A DNA stretch of 64,000 nucleotides from assembly GCA_042854365.1 (NCBI GenBank), contig AP031437.1, positions 1,054,001 through 1,118,000 of the forward strand. Direction: 5' to 3'. The notes under the pieces were generated by a model. It ran no database searches, had not been told where the DNA came from, and worked only from the letters and a program-made list of their open reading frames with translations. Shown in pieces: positions 56,118 to 64,000 of this stretch; the stretch's first letter is position 1; each line of letters begins with the position of its first letter. The stretch comes from Anaeromassilibacillus sp001305115. GTDB lineage: Bacteria; Bacillota; Clostridia; Oscillospirales; Acutalibacteraceae. Made by a program: the position numbers and the translations under genes.

Positions 56118-58052
56118 TTGAAAAGAGGCACGCACATGAAAGTTTTACGAAGAGAAAATCGAAGGTTTATCTGGACAGCTTGTCTGTGTTTTCTGACCAT
56201 CGGCGCGATGTTTGTTTTCCATGTCTTGGAACTATCGCGTGGACAAGATGTGCCCCATATCGAAAATAGCACCGTGGACTTGCGCGGAGTCGATTTTAAC
56301 ACAGGGGAACCTATTTTTTTAGATGGCGAATGGGAGTTTTTTTGGCAGAAGCTTTTGGTGACCGATCATTTAGAGGGAGAGGAACCCGATGGTTTGATGT
56401 CCGTTCCATCCTATTGGACACAACAAAAACAAGATGGACATTATTTGCCTTCAAAAGGATATGCCAGCTATCGGTTGCGGATGATAAACTGTCCCCCCGA
56501 AGCAGATGTGTTAGTGGTTGTCCCAAATCTTCCATCGGCTTACCGAGTGTTTTTAAATGGGGAACCGTTTTCTGGAAGCGGAACTGTTTTGAAAAATCTG
56601 CGGAATATTGAAGTTTTTCCAAGTTTAAAGGAAGAAACCACTCTTCCTTTGCGCTCTTCTGAATGTGAATTGGTGATCGAGGTATCAAGCCGGGTGTATC
56701 CTGGATTGTGTTTGACCCCTATTTTGATTGATCGTTCTACGTATGAACGAAACGCAGAGCGGGACATGATCTTTAGCTCTCTGCTAATGGGAATTGCGAT
56801 TGTTTTTATTATTTTCTATGCAATGGATCTCATTCTAAAGCCGCGAAGCGGCTACTCTATATCCATCCTTCTTCTGATGCTATTATTTCTAATAAAGAGT
56901 TTTTCCAGAGGACCTATCTTTTCCGCGCTGTGTTCGTGGTCTCCTGTGCCGTTTGATTATATGCTGTTTCCTTTTCACATCTTTGGCGCAGCAGCCTGGG
57001 TGATTTTGATTTGTGCCGCCCCCAGGGCGTCAACAGCCCGAAAAAGGAGGCGGCGTGTGTTCTGCGTATCTATGTTGGTTCTTACAGATTATTTCATTAC
57101 GATCAGTGTTGGATTAATTTTCCACATTACCTGGTGGTGGGTGATATTCGATTTACTATTAGCGCCGATCTTTTTCGCTGTAATGGTGGTGCCAATTCTT
57201 CAGGAGGACCGCTCCGCCAATCCTTATTTTTTCCCGTATTATATTGGTTGCCTCTGTGTGTATGTGGGAAGTTTCCTGGGAGATATGGCTTTGTCAGGGC
57301 TCTTTTTGATCGACGACAGCTTTGCATTTCCCATCGGGTTAGTCTGCTTAACAATCGCGATCAAATATATGGATGGAAAACGTTTGAACGCCATCCAAAA
57401 TGAGGCATTAAAGGTAGCCGAGATGCGTGTTGAGTTGCAAAAGGCTCAGATCAACCTTGCTTTGCATCAAATACAGCCCCATTTTCTCTATAATGCGCTT
57501 CTGGCAATCAAGGTGCTCTGTCGAAAAGAACCGGAAAAGGCAGAAAAGGCGGTTTATGATTTTTCGACCTATTTGCGCGGCAACATGGATTCCATTGAAA
57601 GTACCGAACCGATTTTATTTGAAGAGGAATTACAGAATATACGCGCTTATCTAAATATTGAACAAATGCGTTTTGGCGAACGTTTGCACGTTCATTGGGA
57701 TATTCGATGCAGTAATTTTATGGTGCCGCCGTTGACAGTCCAACCCTTGGTAGAAAATGCAGTGCGGCATGGAATCTGTAAAAAAATAGAGGGGGGAACC
57801 GTTTCGCTGATTACCTATCAAAAGGATGGCTTTATCTGGATTGAAATTCTGGACGATGGGGTGGGATTTGAGATGGAACACCTACAATCGCCTTCTTTTG
57901 GTGGAATTGGGATTAAGAACCTTCGTTATCGTTTGAAAACCTTATTGAATGCGGAGCTGGACATTCAAAGTGTGGTGAATCAAGGGACAAGGCAGGTCAT
58001 TCAAATACCAGAACAGGAGGCGCGGCTCTTTGATGAGGACGATGATTGTTGA
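56118..58052 (+). CDS. Sensor histidine kinase with 7TM region (LytS/YesM-type core)
   Basis: Membrane histidine kinase of 644 residues. One N-terminal hydrophobic helix, then an extracellular jelly-roll-like segment (about 50-215, with LDGEWEFFW and GYASYRLRM resembling carbohydrate-binding folds of 7TMR-DISM sensors), then about seven helices (220-420), then the kinase core. The phosphorylated His455 is in LHQIQPHFLYNALL and the N box is QPLVENAVRHGI. The start is TTG 56118 with AGGGAGG before it; ATG 56136 is the alternative. It overlaps the response regulator gene and forms a pair with it. Confidence 0.87.
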   Translation: MKRGTHMKVLRRENRRFIWTACLCFLTIGAMFVFHVLELSRGQDVPHIENSTVDLRGVDFNTGEPIFLDGEWEFFWQKLLVTDHLEGEEPDGLMSVPSYWTQQKQDGHYLPSKGYASYRLRMINCPPEADVLVVVPNLPSAYRVFLNGEPFSGSGTVLKNLRNIEVFPSLKEETTLPLRSSECELVIEVSSRVYPGLCLTPILIDRSTYERNAERDMIFSSLLMGIAIVFIIFYAMDLILKPRSGYSISILLLMLLFLIKSFSRGPIFSALCSWSPVPFDYMLFPFHIFGAAAWVILICAAPRASTARKRRRRVFCVSMLVLTDYFITISVGLIFHITWWWVIFDLLLAPIFFAVMVVPILQEDRSANPYFFPYYIGCLCVYVGSFLGDMALSGLFLIDDSFAFPIGLVCLTIAIKYMDGKRLNAIQNEALKVAEMRVELQKAQINLALHQIQPHFLYNALLAIKVLCRKEPEKAEKAVYDFSTYLRGNMDSIESTEPILFEEELQNIRAYLNIEQMRFGERLHVHWDIRCSNFMVPPLTVQPLVENAVRHGICKKIEGGTVSLITYQKDGFIWIEILDDGVGFEMEHLQSPSFGGIGIKNLRYRLKTLLNAELDIQSVVNQGTRQVIQIPEQEARLFDEDDDC

Positions 58053-58869
58053 TGATGAACCGTTGGCAGTGGAAGAACTGGCAGATACCTGCGAGCAATT
58101 TGAGGATGTACAGATTGTTGGACGTTTTTTGCATGCAGCGGAGGCTTTAGCGTATGCAGAAAGTCATCCAATCGATTTGGCATTTTTGGATATCGAGATG
58201 CCGGGGATTCGAGGTCTGGATCTGGCTCATCGGCTGCATGCGATCAACGATCGGATTGCCGTCGTTTTTGTGACGGGTTATAAGCAGTATGCATTAGATG
58301 CTTTCAATGAGGATGCTTATGGTTACATCTTGAAACCCTTTGAGCCCAAAGCGGTGAGAAAGGCGATTGACAAAGTGAGCCGAATCGTGAGACCTGTTGA
58401 AAAGAAAAAGGCCTTTATTCGCACGTTTGGACGTTTTGGTTTGTTTGTTGATGACAAGCCGGTGGACTTTCGAAGCAGTAAGGCAAAGGAACTTTTTGCT
58501 TTTTTGGTGAGCCAGGATGGGGCGCTGGTGGATATGGATTCAATTATAGGGACCCTGTGGGAAGAAGAACAGTACGACAGTAAGGTCAAAGCAAAATATC
58601 GGAAAGCGTGTATGTACCTGCGACAGGCATTGGAGAAAGTCGGACTGGGAGAAGCGCTTATATCCGTTCGAGGAAAAATTGGTATCAATTGTGAGCGATT
58701 TGACTGCGATTATTTTCGATTGGTAGATGGAGATCTTCAAACCGCAGCATCTTTTGCAGGAGAGTATTTGTTTGAATACTCGTGGGCGGAAGAGATGTTA
58801 CCGAGTGTGCAGAGAATGGCTGAAACCGTCTTGGCTTCAGGCCAGAAACAGGACTCTTCGTATAAATGA
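58033..58869 (+). CDS. Response regulator with SARP-type DNA-binding domain (COG3947)
   Basis: Response regulator of 278 residues. The receiver has Asp53 as the phosphorylated residue (FLDIEMPG) and a lysine in YILKPFEP. A winged helix follows (about 125-200), then a short helical tail, the layout of 'SAPR' regulators. It is cotranscribed with the kinase and overlaps its end by 20 nt. ATG 58033 is used; a TTG one codon earlier, better spaced from AGGAGG at 58016-58021, is equally possible. Targets unknown; the neighbouring binding-protein and GH97 genes are candidates. Confidence 0.85.
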   Translation: MRTMIVDDEPLAVEELADTCEQFEDVQIVGRFLHAAEALAYAESHPIDLAFLDIEMPGIRGLDLAHRLHAINDRIAVVFVTGYKQYALDAFNEDAYGYILKPFEPKAVRKAIDKVSRIVRPVEKKKAFIRTFGRFGLFVDDKPVDFRSSKAKELFAFLVSQDGALVDMDSIIGTLWEEEQYDSKVKAKYRKACMYLRQALEKVGLGEALISVRGKIGINCERFDCDYFRLVDGDLQTAASFAGEYLFEYSWAEEMLPSVQRMAETVLASGQKQDSSYK

Positions 58870-58933
58870 TTTAAGCAGAAAAGAGGACAGTCTTGTTCTT
58901 TTGCTTTGAAATTCTGCTTGAAAGGAGCAGCGC

Positions 58934-59839
58934 ATGCAGACAAATCGACTCTTTACGATTTTATATCTGTTGATGGAACATAAAAGCATGACGGCGGCCC
59001 AATTGGCAGAACGATTTGAAGTTTCTCCAAGAACGATTTATCGTGATATTGATTTATTGTCTGGCGCGGGGATTCCGATCTATGCCAGTAAGGGTAGGGG
59101 CGGTGGAATTCGCTTGCTACCCCATTTTGTATTAGAGCGTTCCCTTTTATCCTCTGAAGAGCAGGATGAGATTTTATTTGCCTTACAAAGCCTGCGGGCT
59201 GCCAATATGCAAGACACACAGGTTTTAACGCGCCTAAATGGCTTGTTTCAAAAACATGGGACGGACTGGATCGATGTAGATTTTTCAACATGGAATGGGG
59301 GACCGGCAGAACGGGAAATTTTTAGCCAGATCAAGACGGGAATCCTGGAGCACCGAGAATTGGAGTTTTGTTATTCAAATAGCTTGGGCGAGACAACACA
59401 GCGTTGTGTTGAGCCCTTAAAACTGCATTTTCGAAATAGCAGCTGGTACTTGCAGGCATTTTGTCTGAGCAAAAATAATTTCCGGACATTTAAGATTTCT
59501 CGAATGCGTCAAGTTCGCTTAACCGACCGTCGCTTTGTAAGGGAACGAACGGTACTCCCGGAGATTGCTGTTCCTTCTTATGAACCAGGAGCGCAGATTT
59601 CTTTGACGCTAAGGTTTTCTCCAGCGATGGCGTTTCGTGTATACGATGAATTTCTGCCGGAACAAATTTGTCGGGATAAAGATGGCTTTTTCTTGGTAAA
59701 TCTACAGCATCCGGAAGACCCCTGGCTTTGTGGGTATCTGTTATCTTTTGGTGCTCATGTCGAGGTTCTCTCTCCAACAAGACTGCGAGAGCAGATGGCG
59801 AATATCGCTCACAAGGTTGCAGAATTGTATCAAAAATAA
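58934..59839 (+). CDS. YafY-type transcription regulator with HTH and WYL domains
   Basis: Regulator of 301 residues. The N-terminal HTH has MTAAQLAERFEVSPRTIYRDIDLLS, a WYL ligand-sensing domain spans about 140-210 with LKLHFRNSSWYLQAFCL, and a WCX-like tail ends the protein. It is upstream of the GyrI-like gene in the same orientation. A GACA-N6-TGTC inverted repeat between the two genes fits an operator. AAAGGAG precedes the start. Confidence 0.9.
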   Translation: MQTNRLFTILYLLMEHKSMTAAQLAERFEVSPRTIYRDIDLLSGAGIPIYASKGRGGGIRLLPHFVLERSLLSSEEQDEILFALQSLRAANMQDTQVLTRLNGLFQKHGTDWIDVDFSTWNGGPAEREIFSQIKTGILEHRELEFCYSNSLGETTQRCVEPLKLHFRNSSWYLQAFCLSKNNFRTFKISRMRQVRLTDRRFVRERTVLPEIAVPSYEPGAQISLTLRFSPAMAFRVYDEFLPEQICRDKDGFFLVNLQHPEDPWLCGYLLSFGAHVEVLSPTRLREQMANIAHKVAELYQK

Positions 59840-59860
59840 TTGCTGACCGCTTTTTAATAT

Positions 59861-59874
59861 GACATACTCCTGTC
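59861..59874 (+). promoter_or_regulatory. Inverted repeat GACA-N6-TGTC, candidate operator of the WYL regulator
   Basis: It is placed in the gap between the WYL regulator and the GyrI-like gene and overlaps a possible -10 box (CATACT) spaced 17 nt from TTGCTG at 59840. Confidence 0.5.
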
Positions 59875-59939
59875 CTATTTTGTTGGATATACTGATTCCA
59901 ACAAAAACGGGGGATTCCCCGAGAAAGAAGGATATTGTC

Positions 59940-60653
59940 ATGAAATATGAGGTTGTGGCCCTACAGGAAAAGATCATCGCTGGAATTGCGACACGGACCA
60001 GTAACGCCGATCCGGAAATGAAGCAAAAAATCGGAAATCTTTGGGAGCGTTATTATCAGGAGATTGATACTTCTCTTGCCGAAAAGAAGAATCAAACGGT
60101 CTATGGTCTATATACCCATTACGAAAATGGTGTAAGTGGATCTTATGAAGCTTGGGTGGGCAAACAAGTCCAAGACGGCGACTCAATGCAGGAGGGAACT
60201 CGATATGTGACCATTCCTGCCGGGCAGTATGCAAAGTTTTCTTTTCATGGGTGTGCAGAAAAAGATGTAGAACGCTTTTGGCAAGAGATTTGGAAGGAAG
60301 GACTCCCGCGTAAATTTACGTGTGATTTTGAGGAATACGCTTTTGTGGAGGGAAGCGATTGCCACGAAGCGGATATTGCTATTTATGTAGCGTTGGCTGA
60401 TTTTTGTCAAAGCTGTGGGATGCCAATGACAGAGGATAGCCACCGAGGGACAAATGCGGATGGAAGCAAAAGCAAAGAGTATTGTTGCTACTGTTATGCA
60501 AACGGCGCTTTCGTTGCAGATTGTACAATGGAGCAAATGATTGATTTTTGCTTGGATATAGAAAAGGATGCAGGGAGGTATCAAGATCGTGCGGAAGCCA
60601 AAAGAGCGATGATGGCGTATTTTCCTCTGTTGAAGCGGTGGAGCCAGAGGTGA
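59940..60653 (+). CDS. GyrI-like effector-binding protein fused to a zinc-ribbon-like domain
   Basis: Protein of 237 residues. Residues 1-155 resemble the GyrI/BmrR effector-binding fold (VALQEKIIAGIATRTSN, TIPAGQYAKFSFHG). The C-terminal 75 residues carry cysteines in CQSCGMPM and CCYCYANGAF, a putative zinc ribbon found in other gut Firmicutes. There is no DNA-binding domain, so it probably binds a small molecule directly. The start at 59940 is set by AAGAAGG. It is likely controlled by the WYL regulator upstream. Confidence 0.75.
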   Translation: MKYEVVALQEKIIAGIATRTSNADPEMKQKIGNLWERYYQEIDTSLAEKKNQTVYGLYTHYENGVSGSYEAWVGKQVQDGDSMQEGTRYVTIPAGQYAKFSFHGCAEKDVERFWQEIWKEGLPRKFTCDFEEYAFVEGSDCHEADIAIYVALADFCQSCGMPMTEDSHRGTNADGSKSKEYCCYCYANGAFVADCTMEQMIDFCLDIEKDAGRYQDRAEAKRAMMAYFPLLKRWSQR

Positions 60654-60719
60654 CAGGGGGATTGCCTTTTCCACGGTGAGTATGATAAGATGGAAAAAAC
60701 GTGAAAAGAGGCATGAACA

Positions 60720-61136
60720 ATGAAATCTTATCGGAAAGAGCTGTGGTTCCATGTCCCGAGGCGCAGAGGGCTGGTAAATATCACGCCACAAGTGGAGGAA
60801 GCGCTACGCGAGAGTGGAATTCAAGAGGGTTTGATTCTTGTGAACGCAATGAACATTACAGCAAGCGTTTTTATCAATGACGATGAAGCGGGGCTCCACC
60901 ACGATTATGAGGTTTGGTTGGAAAAGCTTGCTCCAGAGAAGCCGTATGACCAATATCAACACAACGGTTTTGAGGACAATGCGGATGCCCATTTAAAGAG
61001 AACCGTTATGGGACGCGAGGTGGTGGTAGCTGTTACAAATGGCCGCTTGGATTTTGGAACGTGGGAGCAAATTTTCTATTTTGAGTTTGATGGAAAGCGC
61101 GATAAACATGCTTTGATTAAAATCATTGGAGAATGA
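60720..61136 (+). CDS. YjbQ family (UPF0047) protein
   Basis: Conserved protein of 138 residues with the trimeric UPF0047 signature: ITPQVEEAL near the N-terminus and HHDYEVWLEKLAP and DNADAHLKRTVMG in the middle, where histidines form a metal-like site. Family members are sometimes named secondary thiamine-phosphate synthase because of activity seen in a suppressor setting; the normal role is unclear. AAGAGGC lies just before the start. Confidence 0.9.
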   Translation: MKSYRKELWFHVPRRRGLVNITPQVEEALRESGIQEGLILVNAMNITASVFINDDEAGLHHDYEVWLEKLAPEKPYDQYQHNGFEDNADAHLKRTVMGREVVVAVTNGRLDFGTWEQIFYFEFDGKRDKHALIKIIGE

Positions 61137-61143
61137 ATTTGAG

Positions 61144-61191
61144 AAAAAGGAGGACCGCCCCAAAGATTTCTTTGGGGCGGTCCTCCTTTTT
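61144..61191. terminator. Bidirectional terminator after the yjbQ-like gene
   Basis: A 23-bp perfect stem with AAAAAGGAGGACCGCCCC at its 5' base, ending in TTTTT. It serves two converging genes. Confidence 0.92.
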
Positions 61192-61195
61192 GAAC

Positions 61196-62260
61196 TTATC
61201 TGCGTTTTACATGGCGAACTTCATTGGGAGATTCACCAAAGTGCTTCTTAAAGCAGAAGCTGAAATAATGGGGATCGGTATAGCCGACCGCATGTGCGAT
61301 TTCCAAGATCTTTTTATTGCTGGATAAGAGAAGTTCTTTCGCATGCTCCATTCGAATTTGATTCAGCACATTGGTGAAAGAATCCCCCATAGCTTTTTTA
61401 AAAATACTGCTAAAGTAATTGGAACTGATATGTAAGTGCTCGCTGACTGTTTTTAAGGATAGATCCGGATCTGCATAGTGCTTCTTCAGATAGTTATATC
61501 CGCGGGAGGAGAGAGAGGCATCGTTATCACAGAGCTGATAGGCGACATAATCCATCACATTGTGGCAGAGCCGCCGGAGCCACGCCTGAATTTCTTCGGG
61601 CGATTCTTCACTGAAGATCTGCATAATTAGAGTCAAATTGCGTTCAACATTTAGATCAAACTCTGGAATTAATTTTTTAGCCGTGCGCGCAATGATAAAG
61701 TACAGCTGAATCACCTGCATTTGACATTCTGATAAAGAGACGCCCGGCGCAGACATATTTAAAAAGATCTCATCAATAAAGGCAGAGGCTGCTGCTTTAT
61801 CGCCCGAACGAATGATGGAGTAAAGCGCTTCATCGCGCTGTCCGTTAAAGAGGGAGTTGAGAATCTCCCGACGGCTTAAAGGGCGTGCATCCAGCGATTC
61901 TCGGACCTTGCGCATGGTTTCTTCCAGTTCTCCTGCTTGGACAGGTTTTAATAAATAGCGTTCTACATGGTAAGTAATGGCCTCTTGTGCATAACGAAAG
62001 TCGTGTTCGGCGGTTAAAATGATAAGCTTTGTCAGTGGATTTCCTTCTCGAAGCGCTTTTGCCAGAGAGAGGCCGTCCAAAGAAGGGAGGTGTATGTCTG
62101 TGATGAGTACATCCGGTTTTAAGATTGCTGCCGCTTCGCGCGCTTCTTGCCCATCGGTAATACTGCTGATGATTTCAAAACCAAGATCTTTCCAAGGGAG
62201 GAGCTGTTGAAGTGTTTTACTGAAATTGCGGTCAGCGTCTACGATCATGAGAGAATACAT
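61196..62260 (-). CDS. Orphan response regulator with AraC-type DNA-binding domain (YesN-like)
   Basis: Response regulator of 354 residues. The receiver has phosphorylated Asp55 (LITDIHLPS) and a lysine in YLLKPVQ. A helical linker of about 130 residues follows, then an AraC-type double HTH with LKTVSEHLHISSNYFSSIFKKAMG and ILEIAHAVGYTDPHYFSFCFKKHFG. No kinase gene adjoins. The start has AAGGAGGAAA upstream. Confidence 0.92.
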   Translation of the reverse strand: MYSLMIVDADRNFSKTLQQLLPWKDLGFEIISSITDGQEAREAAAILKPDVLITDIHLPSLDGLSLAKALREGNPLTKLIILTAEHDFRYAQEAITYHVERYLLKPVQAGELEETMRKVRESLDARPLSRREILNSLFNGQRDEALYSIIRSGDKAAASAFIDEIFLNMSAPGVSLSECQMQVIQLYFIIARTAKKLIPEFDLNVERNLTLIMQIFSEESPEEIQAWLRRLCHNVMDYVAYQLCDNDASLSSRGYNYLKKHYADPDLSLKTVSEHLHISSNYFSSIFKKAMGDSFTNVLNQIRMEHAKELLLSSNKKILEIAHAVGYTDPHYFSFCFKKHFGESPNEVRHVKRR

Positions 62261-62474
62261 GCTGGTTTCCTCCTTGATGTGATGAATAAGATAGAAAATA
62301 GAGGATTTTTTGATAAATATTGTGTATAAAATACATTATATCACTTTATTAAAATCAGTCAATTATAAAACAAAAAGTATCAAAGGAATGTAGGTTATTG
62401 CAAATATAGCCTCTATAATGCGACTCTCGAATCGATTCGGCAATCACTGTTCCCATAAAGGAGCGGATGACTGC

Positions 62475-62502
62475 TTGCTTTTGCCCTTAAACGCGCTATA
62501 AT
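62475..62502 (+). promoter_or_regulatory. Promoter of the thymidine kinase gene
   Basis: TTGCTT (62475-62480), a 16-bp spacer and TATAAT (62497-62502). Confidence 0.6.
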
Positions 62503-62534
62503 AAACAAGAGATGAAATGGGGAGAGGATGACGA

Positions 62535-63131
62535 TTGCCAAAGTTATATTTCAAGTATGGAGCGATGAATAGTTCGAAGTCCGCCAATGCCCTAATGGTA
62601 AAATTCAATTATGAAGAACAAGGGTACCGTGTCGCGTTATTGAAGCCCAGCTTAGACGACCGCGATGGGGTAGATATTGTTAAATCACGCATAGGACTGG
62701 AACAAAAGTGTTATGTGATTGATCGGACGGTCAACCTGTTGGAGTGGTATAGAGCGCATCGTGATTATCAAGTAATGATTGTGGATGAGGCACAGTTTCT
62801 CACGCCAGAGCAGGTTGAACAGCTGAAGGATCTTGCCGTGGATGCTATTCCTGTGTTGTGCTTTGGATTAAAGACCGATTTCCAGACAAAAATGTTTCCA
62901 GCGAGTAAACGCTTATTTGAACTAGCGGATTCTCTTTCTGAGATCAAATCAGTGTGCCGCTGTGGCAGAAAGGCTGAAGTGAATGCCCGTATCCACAATG
63001 GAAAAATTGTCAAGGAAGGGGAACAGATTTTTATTGGCGGAAATGAGAGCTATATCGGCATGTGTTATAAGTGTTGGAGAGATAACCAGCTGTCTGTACT
63101 TATGGATTCGCAAAATTCATCTAGCTTGTAA
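62535..63131 (+). CDS. tdk: Thymidine kinase (type II)
   Basis: Salvages thymidine with ATP. It has 198 residues. The P-loop is GAMNSSKS (9-16), the catalytic glutamate is Glu85 in DEAQFL, and the structural zinc site is Cys141/Cys143 and Cys177/Cys180. The start is TTG 62535, with GGAGAGG at 62521-62527; the nearby ATG at 62528 is out of frame. Confidence 0.96.
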   Translation: MPKLYFKYGAMNSSKSANALMVKFNYEEQGYRVALLKPSLDDRDGVDIVKSRIGLEQKCYVIDRTVNLLEWYRAHRDYQVMIVDEAQFLTPEQVEQLKDLAVDAIPVLCFGLKTDFQTKMFPASKRLFELADSLSEIKSVCRCGRKAEVNARIHNGKIVKEGEQIFIGGNESYIGMCYKCWRDNQLSVLMDSQNSSSL

Positions 63132-63136
63132 AAGAG

Positions 63137-63175
63137 AAACCCCGCAGAATCCACTGGGATTCTTGCGGGGTTTTT
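63137..63175 (+). terminator. Terminator after tdk
   Basis: AAACCCCGCAGAATCC pairs with GGATTCTTGCGGGGTTT with a one-base bulge and is followed by T residues. Confidence 0.85.
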
Positions 63176-63244
63176 GTTCACACAAATACGGAAATCCTTC
63201 AAAACGCAATAGAGTCAGTAGGATTTCAAACAAAACAGCAAACA

Positions 63245-64000
63245 TTATCGATCCTGAGGACATTCCTCATCTGTTTCAAGAGAAGTTGTTTTTGGGGTAT
63301 GGTCAGAGCGCTTTTCCAGAGAACCACGAAATTGCATCTGTTCCTTTGTAAAACCCTTTTTATACAGACGTCTGCGGACCGATTCGCGCAGAAGCGTGTA
63401 CAGGACGGAAAAGGTCGGAATTCCTAAAAGGATACCGACGATCCCAAACAAATTGCCACATAGAATAATTGAAAGCAGAACCCAGATGGGCGGCAGGCCA
63501 ATCGAAGTACCTACCACGCGGGGATAAATCAAATTGCCCTCGATCTGTTGAAGAATCAGGAAAAAGACAATATAGGTAACAGTGTACCAGGGATTCACCA
63601 ACAGGAGAATAAAACCAGCAGTAAACATGGAAATATAAGGACCAATGATGGGGATTAAGCTGCACAGAGCAACGATTGAACTAATCAATATGGCATAGGG
63701 GAGACGTAGAATGCTCAAACCAATATACACCAGGAAAAACCAAATGCAGGCCTCTGTAAGCTGTCCTCGCACAAAATTGGAAAAAATACGATTGGCCATA
63801 CTGGATATTTCGATGGTACGCCTGGCGGCGCGGTTGGGAAGGAAAGCATATAAAAGTCGTTTTAAGTGTGTCGTAAGCTTTTCCTTGCCAAACAGCATAT
63901 ACATACAGAATATGAAACTCATTGCCATAGTGAAAATGCCATTCGCTACACTGGCCGTAATATTGAAGATCGACCCCATAAAGTTCGAGGTGACCTCTGT
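63245..64000 (-). CDS. AI-2E family membrane transporter, partial (5' end beyond the window)
   Basis: The reading frame stays open to the right edge, so the visible 252 residues are the C-terminal two thirds of a protein usually near 370-400 residues. It has several hydrophobic helices and the family segments SLIPIIGPYIS and QQIEGNLIYPRVVG followed by SIGLPPIWVLLSIILCGNLFG, split here for length. AI-2E proteins are predicted exporters, and some act as ion antiporters; autoinducer-2 export is not assured. The tail is charged and polar. Confidence 0.9.
   Translation of the reverse strand, partial: TEVTSNFMGSIFNITASVANGIFTMAMSFIFCMYMLFGKEKLTTHLKRLLYAFLPNRAARRTIEISSMANRIFSNFVRGQLTEACIWFFLVYIGLSILRLPYAILISSIVALCSLIPIIGPYISMFTAGFILLLVNPWYTVTYIVFFLILQQIEGNLIYPRVVGTSIGLPPIWVLLSIILCGNLFGIVGILLGIPTFSVLYTLLRESVRRRLYKKGFTKEQMQFRGSLEKRSDHTPKTTSLETDEECPQDR

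Overview
The window looks like chromosome of an anaerobic, endospore-forming Gram-positive bacterium of the class Clostridia, probably an Oscillospiraceae/Ruminococcaceae-type gut commensal. The evidence is a complete spoIIA operon (spoIIAA-spoIIAB-sigF), a PerR-like regulator beside a 'reverse' rubrerythrin, clostridial sigma-A promoters and AGGAGG Shine-Dalgarno sites, a 16S gene of clostridial type, and a very large secreted GH97 glycosidase typical of gut glycan users. The taxonomic placement is an inference; no database search was possible. No transposase, integrase, phage gene or CRISPR array was seen.

Layout. 1-1700: pyridoxal phosphate synthase genes pdxS-pdxT. 1763-9904: a sugar-nucleotide locus. 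One DegT-type aminotransferase is transcribed leftward. A rightward operon encodes all five enzymes expected to convert UDP-GlcNAc to UDP-2,3-diacetamido-2,3-dideoxy-mannuronate (WbpD, WbpE, WbpA, WbpB and WbpI equivalents) plus a glycosyltransferase. 10.1-11.1 kb: perR-like gene and rubrerythrin. 11.3-14.7 kb: small membrane exporter and two flavoprotein oxidoreductases. 14.8-20.3 kb: nitroreductase, polysaccharide deacetylase, a frameshifted DUF3810 membrane metallopeptidase, a Na/Pi cotransporter behind a Pho-box-like array, and a LURP-one-like protein. 20.4-27.6 kb: valS, a K+/H+ antiporter, folC and spoIIA.

27.7-31.8 kb (leftward): a vanG/vanL-type operon, vanG - vanXY - vanTm - vanTr. 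The serine racemase is split into a membrane gene and a racemase gene, and no vanRS pair is adjacent. 32-39 kb: GNAT acetyltransferase, flavodoxin, ferredoxin-type aldo/keto reductase, a MerR-controlled ABC exporter with a DUF4097 lipoprotein, and metA (homoserine acetyltransferase by its Glu111). 39.2-45.4 kb: a full rRNA operon, 16S-tRNA-Ala-tRNA-Ile-23S-tRNA-Lys-tRNA-Glu-5S-tRNA-Asn-tRNA-CAT, with tandem promoters and both processing stems visible. 45.5-45.7 kb: a cluster of GC-rich hairpins of unknown nature.

45.75-64 kb: a TipAS-type MerR regulator; a 2496-residue secreted protein with two GH97 modules flanking a zinc-peptidase-like module; an orphan peptide-binding lipoprotein divergent from a 7TM histidine kinase / SARP-type response regulator pair; a WYL regulator with a GyrI-like/zinc-ribbon target gene; YjbQ; an orphan YesN-type regulator; thymidine kinase; and a partial AI-2E family transporter running off the right edge.

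The most notable items are the split-VanT glycopeptide-resistance-type operon without its own two-component system, the GH97-peptidase-GH97 fusion, the complete ManNAc3NAcA pathway in a presumed Firmicute, the MerR-type 19-bp-spacer promoter, and the four-repeat Pho box.
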